Positions 1 through 7,591 of a DNA stretch of 64,000 nt are shown piece by piece. The stretch covers positions 2,448,384-2,512,383 of the forward strand of contig NZ_CP009268.1 of assembly GCF_000807255.1 (NCBI RefSeq), given 5' to 3'. This DNA comes from Clostridium pasteurianum DSM 525 = ATCC 6013. GTDB lineage: Bacteria > Bacillota > Clostridia > Clostridiales > Clostridiaceae. Every line of letters starts with the position of its first letter. Position 1 is the stretch's first letter. The translations under genes were made by a program, and so were the position numbers. The notes under the pieces were generated by a model that was given only the letters and a program-made list of their open reading frames with translations, searched no databases and was not told the DNA's origin.

Positions 1-109
1 TATCCTTCAAATTTTTACCTGTAGGAGTTTTAATCCATTCAGATCTTTTAGCAGCTAATGGATAATCATTTTCATAGTCTACTTTTATGTTATTTGTTAT
101 ATCACTCAT
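1..109 (-). CDS. pduE: Diol/glycerol dehydratase small subunit, N-terminal part (gene runs off the left edge)
   Basis: The 36 visible codons start with ATG at 109 and contain the PLAAKRSEWIKTPTGK segment typical of the gamma subunit of coenzyme-B12-dependent diol and glycerol dehydratases. The small subunit completes the alpha2-beta2-gamma2 enzyme that dehydrates 1,2-propanediol to propanal or glycerol to 3-hydroxypropanal. A Shine-Dalgarno AAAGGAGA lies just upstream and overlaps the stop of pduD, so the subunits are probably translated from one message. Whether a reactivase and aldehyde/alcohol dehydrogenases follow cannot be seen. Confidence 0.9.
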   Translation of the reverse strand, partial: MSDITNNIKVDYENDYPLAAKRSEWIKTPTGKNLKD

Positions 110-123
110 TAAAGATTCTCCTT

Positions 124-663
124 TCAGCTAATTATTTCTAATTCTATTGGTTTTGCATTTTGTACAACATGCTTTGTTTCCTTTATGTGCAATAAAGCTG
201 CCTTAGCCTGAAACTTTGGTCTTACCATTTGATCATTTCGTGTAGGTACTGGATTTGGAGATTCTCCTTTTGCATATTTTGCTGCATTTTTACCAATTAA
301 TCTAAAAATATCCAAATCCAATAATGGTGCTTGTGGAAAAAGTTCCAAATTATTAAGGGGTAATAAATCCTTTTGATGAATTACAGTAGTACCTTTAGAT
401 TGAATACCAATACCTATTCCAGAACCACTAAGTACAGCTGCATCATGTGCTATAAAAGAAACATCAGATGTTCTTATTATTCTGACCACACGTGATTTTA
501 AACCTTCTTCTTCAATTCCTGCAATTAACTCTCTCAATATTTTGTCATGAGGTACTCCTACAATGCTCTGATGTTGATATTTCCCAAAAGCAGGTGCAAT
601 TCCAATCACTACTTCATTACTCTGATTTCCCGACAATGCAATATCTTTTTCTTTTAATTCCAT
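124..663 (-). CDS. pduD: Diol/glycerol dehydratase medium subunit (short form)
   Basis: Beta subunit of the B12-dependent diol/glycerol dehydratase; with the alpha subunit it holds adenosylcobalamin. It shows the family segments [51 protein letters not shown] and [14 protein letters not shown] at 663 is preferred because GGAAGGGAG lies 7-8 bases upstream; an earlier in-frame codon at 681 sits inside that ribosome-binding site. At 179 residues it lacks the N-terminal extension of about 40 residues in enterobacterial PduD that is linked to low solubility and microcompartment targeting. It therefore resembles the shorter glycerol dehydratase subunit in length, while its core reads like diol dehydratase. 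It lies 30 bases after pduC and just before pduE. Confidence 0.93.
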   Translation of the reverse strand: MELKEKDIALSGNQSNEVVIGIAPAFGKYQHQSIVGVPHDKILRELIAGIEEEGLKSRVVRIIRTSDVSFIAHDAAVLSGSGIGIGIQSKGTTVIHQKDLLPLNNLELFPQAPLLDLDIFRLIGKNAAKYAKGESPNPVPTRNDQMVRPKFQAKAALLHIKETKHVVQNAKPIELEIIS

Positions 664-693
664 TTTATAACTCCCTTCCAAGTTAATACTTTT

Positions 694-2358
694 TTACTTT
701 ATATCTTCTGGTTTCATGGCATTAGGAATATTTTTAATTTCATCCCATCTCTCTTTACTCAACCTGTAGCCTGTTCCTGGTCCCATATAATCATTACAAT
801 CATTCACTGCACTAACTACATTAAAATTCTTATCTATTATTGCGGATGTTTGAAGATAATCCCCTGATATTCTTTGTTTAAGCATATTAAGAATATTCTC
901 AGCTATATCATCAAAACCATGCTTACTCAGTGCTTTCACCACATCTATTCCAGTGATTCCTCTATTTATCATTTCCTCTGCAGCTTTAAGATCTTCCACT
1001 ACATTTCTTTCTGGCACATCTTTACTACCATGAGAATAAGTTACTGCTTCTACTTCTTCATCCGTAATAGCTGGAAGTTTTAATCCTTCAAATACAGCTT
1101 GTATTGCTCTAGCAGCCTTATTTCTTATAGTAATTACCTCTTCTTCTGAAACCGGTCTTAATCCGCCATCAACCATAAGATCTCTTTGAATCACATTATA
1201 ATCATCAAAATCTTCAGCATCAAAGTTAGAACCAGCAAACATATTATCATAATTTGGAACTGAACTATATCCTGAAAATATAAAATCTGTTCCAGGTAAC
1301 ATCTGCATAAGCATTCTCGCAGTTCTTCTTATATCTGAATGAGAGAAGGTTTGATCATTTGCAGATGCTACTTCTATATCCAGCATAGTAGTTATAAGAT
1401 TTTCTCCAAGTACTGCTCTTATTCCAGAAGGAAGAGCACCAGTCATTCCAATACAGCTTACTGAACCATTTTGTAAGCCTTGTACTCCTGCGGCTTTAGT
1501 TATATAAATACATCTAGCTTCAAGATAAAGCATTGATTTTCCCTCTGCATATCCCATTAAAGCTTCTGATCCTGATCCCGATGTAAATCTCATCTTTAAT
1601 CCTCTAGATGCGTAGGCTGATGCTAAAAATGCCTTAGACCAAGGAGTATCATCTCCATCTGTAAAAACATTTTCCGTGCCATATACAGAAACAGTCTCAG
1701 CATAACTTGTCAATCCTCTCATTCCAAGTTCCAATTCAGTAGCTTCCTCTATGGCACATTGAGTTAAAACGCCACCTCTGCCTACTTGTGCTCCCACCAA
1801 TAAAGCTAAAGCATTAAAAGGTGCATATCTAACAATTCCCACCGTAGTTTCCTGTTCATCAAATCCTCTTATGGCAGCTTCAGCTGCATCTGCTGCTATC
1901 TGTACTGGATTGTCTTTAAGATTTGTTACATGGCATTGATTAGATGGAGTTTTTCTTGCTCTCATTTTTTGAAGTGCCATCATCATTTCTACAACATTCA
2001 TATTACCTACAACTTCCACAATCTTAGCTGGAGTCATAGCTGTTGTAAGTTCTACAATTGTCTTTCTGTCTACATTAATGTCCACAAGCATTTTTGCCAA
2101 TTTTACTGAATCCATTTTAATAACATCTTCTGCTCTATTTAAATTTATTCCATAATTAGCAATAAATCTATCAATCATATCAAAATCTTCTCGATTTTTA
2201 CCATCCAATTCTATAACTTTTCCCTCTTTAATTTTAATACTAGGCTTTGGATCATTGGGACTACTCATTGCAATTAAACCCTCTTCAGGCCACTCTCCTA
2301 TAAATCCATCCTTATTTACAGGACGCTCTGATAATACTTGAAATCGTTTTGACTTCAT
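694..2358 (-). CDS. pduC: B12-dependent diol/glycerol dehydratase large (catalytic) subunit
   Basis: Alpha subunit forming the TIM barrel in which adenosylcobalamin radical chemistry dehydrates 1,2-diols or glycerol. At 554 residues it has the family's usual length and matches it throughout: SPNDPKPSIKI near the start, NPVQIAADAAEAAIRGFDEQETTVG, YGTENVFTDGDDTPWSK, FTSGSGSEALMGYAEGKSMLYLE, GVQGLQNGSVSCIG and SANDQTFSHSD. The last two carry the Ser and Gln substrate-contact positions known from diol dehydratase structures. The start has AAAGGAGG upstream. It is first in pduC-pduD-pduE; the 294-base upstream region carries tandem repeats that may bind a regulator. Substrate preference (propanediol or glycerol) cannot be decided by eye. 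A glycyl-radical diol dehydratase is excluded. Confidence 0.97.
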   Translation of the reverse strand: MKSKRFQVLSERPVNKDGFIGEWPEEGLIAMSSPNDPKPSIKIKEGKVIELDGKNREDFDMIDRFIANYGINLNRAEDVIKMDSVKLAKMLVDINVDRKTIVELTTAMTPAKIVEVVGNMNVVEMMMALQKMRARKTPSNQCHVTNLKDNPVQIAADAAEAAIRGFDEQETTVGIVRYAPFNALALLVGAQVGRGGVLTQCAIEEATELELGMRGLTSYAETVSVYGTENVFTDGDDTPWSKAFLASAYASRGLKMRFTSGSGSEALMGYAEGKSMLYLEARCIYITKAAGVQGLQNGSVSCIGMTGALPSGIRAVLGENLITTMLDIEVASANDQTFSHSDIRRTARMLMQMLPGTDFIFSGYSSVPNYDNMFAGSNFDAEDFDDYNVIQRDLMVDGGLRPVSEEEVITIRNKAARAIQAVFEGLKLPAITDEEVEAVTYSHGSKDVPERNVVEDLKAAEEMINRGITGIDVVKALSKHGFDDIAENILNMLKQRISGDYLQTSAIIDKNFNVVSAVNDCNDYMGPGTGYRLSKERWDEIKNIPNAMKPEDIK

Positions 2359-2444
2359 ATATAATCCTCCTTTATCAAATCTCTGTTGTTCTTATCTGTC
2401 TTTAATATAATCATAGCCTATATTGTTAAAATATTATCAAATAA

Positions 2445-2486
2445 TTTTGTCTTATTTTTATACTTTTTTGCTTATTATTTATACTT
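2445..2486 (-). repeat. Two tandem 21-bp direct repeats upstream of pduC
   Basis: Copies at 2445-2465 and 2466-2486 both begin TTTTG and end TTTATACTT on the plus strand and differ by two single-base indels. They sit about 90-130 bases upstream of the pduC start. A 21-bp period places both copies on the same helix face, as for AraC-type activators that bind direct repeats. The AT-rich context makes chance similarity possible. Confidence 0.55.
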
Positions 2487-2580
2487 AACTTTACCATTTG
2501 TATTTTTTTGCACTAAATATAATTTGCTATTAACAACATAATTTTACATAAAATATAGCTATTGAAAAGGTTTGTATATT

Positions 2581-2631
2581 AAAAAGTAGGCAATATAATT
2601 AAAATAATTCTAATTATCTTGCCTACTTTTT
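2581..2631 (-). terminator. Terminator hairpin between the kinase gene and the pdu promoter region
   Basis: Inverted repeat with arms AAAAAGTAGGCAA and TTGCCTACTTTTT, extended inward by partly paired ATAATTA/TAATTAT tracts. It lies just downstream of the kinase stop codon and ends in a T-run on the minus strand. The symmetrical A/T ends could also stop transcription from the other direction. Confidence 0.8.
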
Positions 2632-2652
2632 ATAGCATTAGTCTTTAAAAAA

Positions 2653-3885
2653 TTATTTAAATAATACTATTTTTACTTTTGTTCCCTTATTTTTTTTACT
2701 ATTTATGTTAAAATAATATTTATCTCCATAGAAATAATCTATTCTCTGTAATACATTATTAATACCAATTCCATTAGATGCCGTGTTTTGTATATACCTA
2801 CCATTAATATTATTTATTGATTCTAATTTATTTTTATCAATCCCTATTCCATCATCTTTAATAGCTATAACTGTAGAGTTACCTTCTTCATAAATATTAA
2901 TTTCTATTAATCCACCACTTTCCTTTGTCTCTATTCCATGAATAATAGAATTTTCAACAAAGGGTTGTATAATCATAAATGGAACTTTTATGTTTTTACA
3001 GTTTTCTTCTATAGTAATATTAAAATTCAATCTTGAATCAAATCTTATTTTTTGTAAATTTAAATATGACTTCACATAACTAATTTCATCTCCCAGCTGA
3101 GATACTTGATTTGTCTTTCTTAGTGTATATCTGAGAATCTCCGATAAATCACAGACAACTTCTTGAGTTTTAGGGGCTCCTTCAATTAGTGCTAATGCTG
3201 AAATACTATTCAATATATTAAATAAAAAATGAGGATTAATTTGGGATTGTAATGCTTTAAGTTGAGCATCTTTTAGTTCTTTTTCAAGTGCTGTTTTAAT
3301 TCCTTCAGCCTCCATAAATTCTATGTTTTTTTTATTTAGTTCCTGCTGTACTATTTTTAATGCTCCTTGATCTACTATATAGTTACTTATACGAAATAAC
3401 ATTTGTGCTATAGATTTAATCTTATCATAAGGTATAGTTGAAAGTTTCTTATATTGTTCTATAAGTTCTTCTTTTACTTCTACTTTTGTATCTACACTAA
3501 TAATGTTTTTTAATTCTAAAAGCTTGCTTTTTTCAGTTAACACCTGCCCAGCCATCAATGCACCTAAATATTGGCCTTTAAATATAATCGGAACTGCAAA
3601 ATCTATAATATTCATATAACATTTATATATATATGGTATTCCTCTTTTTACTGATTCTAATCCTCCTTTAGAATCACATTCTTGGCATAAAATTCTTGTA
3701 TTATTACCTTTACGGAGAGTTTTACAAAAATCAGTGCATCTGCTATGATTAGTTATTGGTTTCCCTCTATAATCCGTAGTAATAATTGAAATACCCATTG
3801 AATTGGCAATATCATCTTGAATTTTCTGAAATTCTTTAATTTTTATAATATCCTTCAAAAGAAGTTCAGCAGTCATATTTTCCAC
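2653..3885 (-). CDS. Soluble PocR-domain sensor histidine kinase (LytS/YesM type)
   Basis: Predicted cytosolic two-component sensor. Residues 15-165 form a PocR sensory domain with a cysteine cluster (FCKTLRK, LCQEC, YKCYMNIIDFAVPI) and GQYLGALMAGQVL. A coiled-coil linker (about 175-210) leads to the His_kinase domain with QSQINPHFLFN, phospho-acceptor His219. The C-terminal HATPase carries FVENSIIHG, DDGIGI and NGIGINNVLQRI. No membrane segment is visible. PocR-type domains are associated with propanediol/B12 regulation in clostridia, and the gene lies directly upstream of pduC in the same direction, which supports control of the dehydratase. No response regulator is encoded beside it in this window, unlike most LytS- or YesM-type pairs. 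The ligand is unknown. Confidence 0.9.
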   Translation of the reverse strand: MENMTAELLLKDIIKIKEFQKIQDDIANSMGISIITTDYRGKPITNHSRCTDFCKTLRKGNNTRILCQECDSKGGLESVKRGIPYIYKCYMNIIDFAVPIIFKGQYLGALMAGQVLTEKSKLLELKNIISVDTKVEVKEELIEQYKKLSTIPYDKIKSIAQMLFRISNYIVDQGALKIVQQELNKKNIEFMEAEGIKTALEKELKDAQLKALQSQINPHFLFNILNSISALALIEGAPKTQEVVCDLSEILRYTLRKTNQVSQLGDEISYVKSYLNLQKIRFDSRLNFNITIEENCKNIKVPFMIIQPFVENSIIHGIETKESGGLIEINIYEEGNSTVIAIKDDGIGIDKNKLESINNINGRYIQNTASNGIGINNVLQRIDYFYGDKYYFNINSKKNKGTKVKIVLFK

Positions 3886-3977
3886 CCCAAACTATTTTTT
3901 AATCCATTCAATATTATTGTATTATAAAGTTGATTAAATTCATAGATATTATTAATTTGCCAAGATTTTAATATAAA

Positions 3978-4022
3978 AAATAAGTAAGATAATTAGATTA
4001 CCATTAATTATCTTACTTATTT
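3978..4022 (-). terminator. Terminator of the sulfur amino-acid lyase gene
   Basis: Near-perfect inverted repeat with arms of 18 bases (AAATAAGTAAGATAATTA and its complement at 4005-4022) around a 9-base loop, 45 bases after the lyase stop codon on the minus strand. It is AT-rich but long, and ends in T-rich sequence. Confidence 0.75.
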
Positions 4023-4066
4023 CTGTTTAAAATACCCTATAAATTTTTTCTTAAATATTATTACTC

Positions 4067-5248
4067 TTAAGATAATCCACAACTGTCAAAAGCTTGTTTC
4101 AAGTCATTTATAATATCTTCCGGATCTTCAAGTCCTACACTGAATCTAAGATGTCCATCTTTAAACTCCTCAGGATAAAAATGATTTCTTTCATCTGTAG
4201 GTCCAGTATATACAATAAGACTTTCATCATGTCCAATAGACACTGCTGAGATAACAATCTTTAAAGAATTTACAAATTTATTATGTGTTTCTACATCCGC
4301 TTTAAGTCCAAAGGAAATAACTCCTGAAAACATAGTCATCTGTTTTTTTGCAATTTCATGCTGCGGATGACTTTTTAATCCTGGATAGGCAACAAATTTT
4401 ACTGATGGATGAAATTCTAAAAATTCTGCTATTTTAAGAGCACTATCACTATGCTGTTTCATACGTAAAGGTAAAGTAACAACACCACGCATTATTAGCC
4501 AAGCATTAAAAGGGCTTATGGCTCCTCCTACATTTACCATAGCTTCACGTTTAATCTTATCTATAAGTTCTCTATTACCAATTACAGCTCCTCCCATAGC
4601 ATCACCATGTCCATTTATGTACTTTGTTAAACTGTGAACTACAAGGTCTGCCCCCAATTCAAGTGGATGCTGTAAAAAAGGTGATGCAAAAGTACTATCT
4701 ACAGAAAGTAAAGCCCCTATCTCTTTAGCAATTTTTGATATTTCCTCAATATCACTTATCCTTGTAGTAGGATTTCCCGGTGTTTCTATGTGTATAAGTT
4801 TCGTATTTGGCCTTATTGCTTTTTTTATTTCATCTATATTGGCACTATCCACAAGAGTTGCTTCTATACCATATTTTTCAGGTAGATATTCATTTAATAA
4901 TCTATAAACTGCTATATATGATACGTTAGAACAAATAACATGAGAATTTTTATTTAAAAATGTAAAAAATACAGAGGACAGTGCAGCCACACCACTTGCC
5001 AGTACAACACAATCCTCTCCACCTTCTAAGGCCGCCAATCTTTGCTGAAGATAAGTTTGATTAGCAGAAGTATTTCTTGTATAAACTAAATTATTTGGAT
5101 CACTCCAATTGAGAGTTGATGCATCTTCTGGCAATCTATAGCTATTGGCCATAGTAATTGGTCTTCTTATAGCTCCTGTTTCTTTATCTATTTCATTACC
5201 TACATGAACACATTTTGTAATAAATTTAATTTTATCTTCCCTAGGCAC
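4067..5248 (-). CDS. Trans-sulfuration family PLP enzyme (cystathionine/methionine gamma-lyase or synthase-like)
   Basis: Fold-type I PLP enzyme of the Cys/Met metabolism family, acting on gamma-substituted amino acids such as cystathionine, methionine or O-acyl-homoserine. Family signatures are YTRNTSANQTYLQQRLAALEGGE, ETPGNPT, DSTFASP and the PLP-lysine segment HSLTKYINGHGD (Lys near residue 209). GTG at 5248 gives 393 residues, the usual family length, and has a G-rich ribosome-binding site about 5 bases upstream. A longer in-frame version adds a hydrophobic, poorly conserved N-terminus and is less likely. It stands alone between two non-coding stretches. Which reaction it performs cannot be decided from motifs. 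Confidence 0.88.
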   Translation of the reverse strand: MPREDKIKFITKCVHVGNEIDKETGAIRRPITMANSYRLPEDASTLNWSDPNNLVYTRNTSANQTYLQQRLAALEGGEDCVVLASGVAALSSVFFTFLNKNSHVICSNVSYIAVYRLLNEYLPEKYGIEATLVDSANIDEIKKAIRPNTKLIHIETPGNPTTRISDIEEISKIAKEIGALLSVDSTFASPFLQHPLELGADLVVHSLTKYINGHGDAMGGAVIGNRELIDKIKREAMVNVGGAISPFNAWLIMRGVVTLPLRMKQHSDSALKIAEFLEFHPSVKFVAYPGLKSHPQHEIAKKQMTMFSGVISFGLKADVETHNKFVNSLKIVISAVSIGHDESLIVYTGPTDERNHFYPEEFKDGHLRFSVGLEDPEDIINDLKQAFDSCGLS

Positions 5249-5433
5249 AAATACCCCAACCTTTCCTATATGTTTTATAAATATTATATAAAAATTATAA
5301 GTCATTAAAAACAAAATAACAAGCTAGATAGATTCAACTTGTATAATCTTAACAAGTATTTTTTTATCCCATATATTGTTATAGAAAATATATACCTATG
5401 AGGAATAGTTTTAACCTTTATATTATAAATATT

Positions 5434-5508
5434 TAGCTTCTGAGGATTCCAGCTATGTAACTGGTCAAGTACTACATGTAAATGGCGGCGATTATATGAG
5501 TTCATAAT
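5434..5508 (+). pseudogene. C-terminal remnant of a short-chain dehydrogenase/reductase
   Basis: Twenty-four codons followed by TAA read LASEDSSYVTGQVLHVNGG plus a short tail. This is the standard C-terminal end of FabG-like short-chain dehydrogenases, where the segment after the active site ends in GQVLxVdGG. Upstream the frame meets a stop at once and no Rossmann segment is seen, so the rest of the gene is gone. A terminator follows at 5584-5617. It looks like the scar of a deletion or rearrangement beside the accessory pdu region. Confidence 0.75.
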
Positions 5509-5583
5509 TTTTTTGACAAAAATGAATAGTTAACATCTATATGGTAATAATTTAAATGTAGTTTTCATGAAAAATCACTCTTT

Positions 5584-5617
5584 AAAAGACCTGAATTTAA
5601 TTATATTTGGGTCTTTT
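5584..5617 (+). terminator. Terminator after the dehydrogenase remnant
   Basis: Stem AAAAGACC/GGTCTTTT with an 18-base AT-rich loop, followed by a T-run. It lies 75 bases downstream of the remnant's stop codon and was probably that gene's terminator. The rest of 5509-5843 is AT-rich; a weak sigma-A-like promoter (TTGAAT at 5768, TATAGT at 5792, spacing 18) precedes the next gene. Confidence 0.65.
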
Positions 5618-5843
5618 ATTTTTTTAATTAAACAATCATTTTTTATTATTTCATATTTTTATATTATTTTATAGAAAATCCCCTTGAAAACCTGATAAAA
5701 TATAAACATATAATTAGATAATGACAACTATTAAACATACTTTTAAATATATAACTTTTTATATCAATTGAATTAATTTCTATTTTAATCTTATAGTAAA
5801 ACTAAAAAATTATTTATTATAGAAAGATTAGGTGGTGATATAT

Positions 5844-6101
5844 TTGACATTTGATGCTGCAGTAGTAAAAGAAAAAGGCATTACTTTTGCCATAGTTTCA
5901 GTTGACAGTTTTGCTGTTAAAGATGATTTGTCCATAAATTATACTCAAAGAAAATATCAGTTATATTTTCCATTCATTCCTATAATTTTATTCATTAAAG
6001 ACTCAATTAATGATCCTAAGTACTATGGACGAAAAGACATAGTGGAATTGCTTACAGATGTTTCTTACCACCAAATTCCATGGAAAAAATATAAAGTTTA
6101 A
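5844..6101 (+). CDS. Small hypothetical protein
   Basis: Short protein of 85 residues that I do not recognise. A TTG start at 5844 is preferred because AGGTGGTG lies about 6 bases upstream; two GTG codons further up fall within that ribosome-binding site. The protein begins TFDAAVVKEKGITFAIVSVDSF and ends with KDIVELLTDVSYHQIPWKKYKV. A hydrophobic stretch FPFIPIILFI sits in the middle but is too short and proline-rich for a clear membrane helix. A strong terminator directly follows, so it is a complete monocistronic gene with its own likely promoter. No function is proposed. Confidence 0.6.
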   Translation: MTFDAAVVKEKGITFAIVSVDSFAVKDDLSINYTQRKYQLYFPFIPIILFIKDSINDPKYYGRKDIVELLTDVSYHQIPWKKYKV

Positions 6102-6115
6102 TTTTATTAGTAAAA

Positions 6116-6159
6116 GAAGCTATATCTTAATGCATAACCGTACATTAAGATATAGCTTC
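6116..6159 (+). terminator. Strong terminator hairpin
   Basis: Perfect 17-bp stem, GAAGCTATATCTTAATG against its complement at 6143-6159, with a 10-base loop and a T-rich tail. It ends the small plus-strand gene. From here to the rnpB terminator at 6288 no gene is seen. Confidence 0.85.
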
Positions 6160-6287
6160 TTCATTTATTTAAGATAACTTATGTATCAATCTAAATTATT
6201 TTTAATTTCATTTTAAAACTATATGTTTTCACAATAGCTAAGCAAAAAATATTAAAATATGCATAATTATTAATATGGTAAAACAAG

Positions 6288-6312
6288 AACACTAGGCACG
6301 AAACCTAGTGTT
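6288..6312 (-). terminator. rnpB terminator
   Basis: Nine-base-pair stem AACACTAGG/CCTAGTGTT with a 7-base loop (GCACGAA region), followed on the minus strand by TCTTGTTTT. It lies directly downstream of the RNase P RNA. Confidence 0.8.
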
Positions 6313-6317
6313 TAAAG

Positions 6318-6672
6318 TGGACGAGCAACCCTGTAAGCCGAGTTCTGTGTTAGACAATCATCTATCTAGGCCTATTGTCACCATATAGGCTCAAGCGATA
6401 CACCCGAAGACGGAACGGGCAATTCCATTAAGTCTTCCTATTCGATCTTGCTCCAGATGGGGTTTACATAGCCACATAGTTGCCAATGTGCTGGTGAGCT
6501 CTTACCTCGCCTTTCCACCCTTACTAGTATAGCTAAAAGCTACCTTTAGCGGTATATCTCTGTTGCACTTTCCTTAGAGTTGCCTCCACCAGGAGTTACC
6601 TGGCACCCTGCCCTATGGAGCTCGGACTTTCCTCTCCTGCAAAAGCAGCAGCGATTGTCTGGCTTACTCGCG
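6318..6672 (-). ncRNA. rnpB: RNase P catalytic RNA, Firmicutes (B) type
   Basis: The ribozyme that removes 5' leaders from tRNA precursors. On the minus strand it carries the universal core GAGGAAAGTCCGAGCTCC near the 5' end and ACAGAACTCGGCTTAC near the 3' end. The terminal P1-region strands CGAGTAAGCCAGACAATCGC and GACCAACCC-like sequences flank the molecule. About 355 nt is normal for this RNA. A sigma-A promoter is placed so that transcription would start at the 5' end, and a terminator follows. Confidence 0.96.
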
Positions 6673-6678
6673 AATACT

Positions 6679-6707
6679 AGAATATCATATTATTATTATA
6701 AAGTCAA
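6679..6707 (-). promoter_or_regulatory. Sigma-A promoter of rnpB
   Basis: Minus-strand TTGACT (6702-6707) and TATTCT (6679-6684) are separated by 17 bases. The predicted start about 7 bases downstream coincides with the 5' end of the RNase P RNA. Confidence 0.75.
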
Positions 6708-6721
6708 CTTTTTTTTGAATT

Positions 6722-7456
6722 TCATTTAGCTTCTTTAAGCTTTTTTTCATCTTGGTATACTAAAATCCTTCCGCAATTATCACAATAAACTATATTTTGT
6801 CCTTTAGCTATATTATCTAAGGTAACTGACGAAACCTTCATCTTGCAGCCGTCACAAACTTGATTATTCAATTTCACTACTACAACTTTTCTCTTCTCTA
6901 ACATTTTATAAAAAATATTCAATTCCTTTTCTGGAATTATCTTTTTTAATTCTTCTATTCTATTTGTTGAATCCTCTATTTTATTTTTTGCCTCATGCAT
7001 TTTTTCATTAGTTACTTGTTTATAGCTATAGAAGTTATTTTTTGTATTTATTAAATCCATTTTAAGTGATTCTACATCAAGTTTCAATTTTTCTTCTACT
7101 TCCAGGAATTCTATAGCTCTATCTTCTAAATTTCTTAATTTCTCCTTATTTATTTCAATATTATTTTGCAATGCATTTATAGATTTCATATCATTATTGG
7201 AGTTATTATACAAATCATTTTCATTTTTATCAATTTTGTTTTTTAATTCTCTAAGGTCCTTACCTATAGATGTATATTCAACTTTCAAATCTCCAAGAGC
7301 TTTACGTTTTTCATTATATTTTATCTTAATTTTTTCAAATTCCTTCTTCATCTTTTTTAATAAATATAGATGGGATCCATCATTTAAAACTTTTTTACTC
7401 TCTTCGATTTGTTCATAACATCTTTGAAGCTCAAGCAATAATTTTGAATTACTCAT
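6722..7456 (-). CDS. Coiled-coil protein with C-terminal C4 zinc ribbon
   Basis: Member of the widespread zinc-ribbon family with a long N-terminal helical hairpin. Residues 1-180 are charged heptad-rich coiled coil. The C-terminus has two CxxC knuckles, CDGCKM and YCDNCGRIL, about 23 residues apart, that would bind one zinc. ATG at 7456 is preferred because GGAGG lies 10 bases upstream; an ATG at 7465 touches the ribosome-binding site. In Firmicutes this gene usually follows nif3, as here. The biochemical role is not established; nucleic-acid or protein scaffolding is only suggested by the architecture. Confidence 0.85.
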   Translation of the reverse strand: MSNSKLLLELQRCYEQIEESKKVLNDGSHLYLLKKMKKEFEKIKIKYNEKRKALGDLKVEYTSIGKDLRELKNKIDKNENDLYNNSNNDMKSINALQNNIEINKEKLRNLEDRAIEFLEVEEKLKLDVESLKMDLINTKNNFYSYKQVTNEKMHEAKNKIEDSTNRIEELKKIIPEKELNIFYKMLEKRKVVVVKLNNQVCDGCKMKVSSVTLDNIAKGQNIVYCDNCGRILVYQDEKKLKEAK

Positions 7457-7548
7457 GGTAATCATTCCTCCCTGATTCTAAATAAGTAAGGTTATTTTAA
7501 TATCCACTAAAAATAATAAATTACATATTATTTCTATTTATATAAACA

Positions 7549-7591
7549 AAATGAAGTAGAAATAGCTTATTACTATTTCTACTTCATTTTG
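7549..7591 (-). terminator. Terminator overlapping the nif3 stop codon
   Basis: Perfect-looking inverted repeat AAAATGAAGTAGAAATAG with its complement across an 8-base loop. The upstream arm encodes the last residues of Nif3 (lysine-methionine-lysine and the TAG stop), so the terminator stem is built partly from coding sequence. Confidence 0.75.

Noticed and set aside
5249-5314. An extended N-terminus for the sulfur amino-acid lyase
   Set aside because: It adds a hydrophobic stretch unlike the family and bypasses the G-rich site placed correctly for the GTG at 5248. An S-box or T-box leader was looked for in 5249-5583 and not found.
5305-5505. A 66-codon minus-strand frame upstream of the sulfur amino-acid lyase
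   Set aside because: It lies antisense to the dehydrogenase remnant, has no ribosome-binding site of note and looks like chance; the plus-strand SDR match explains the sequence better.
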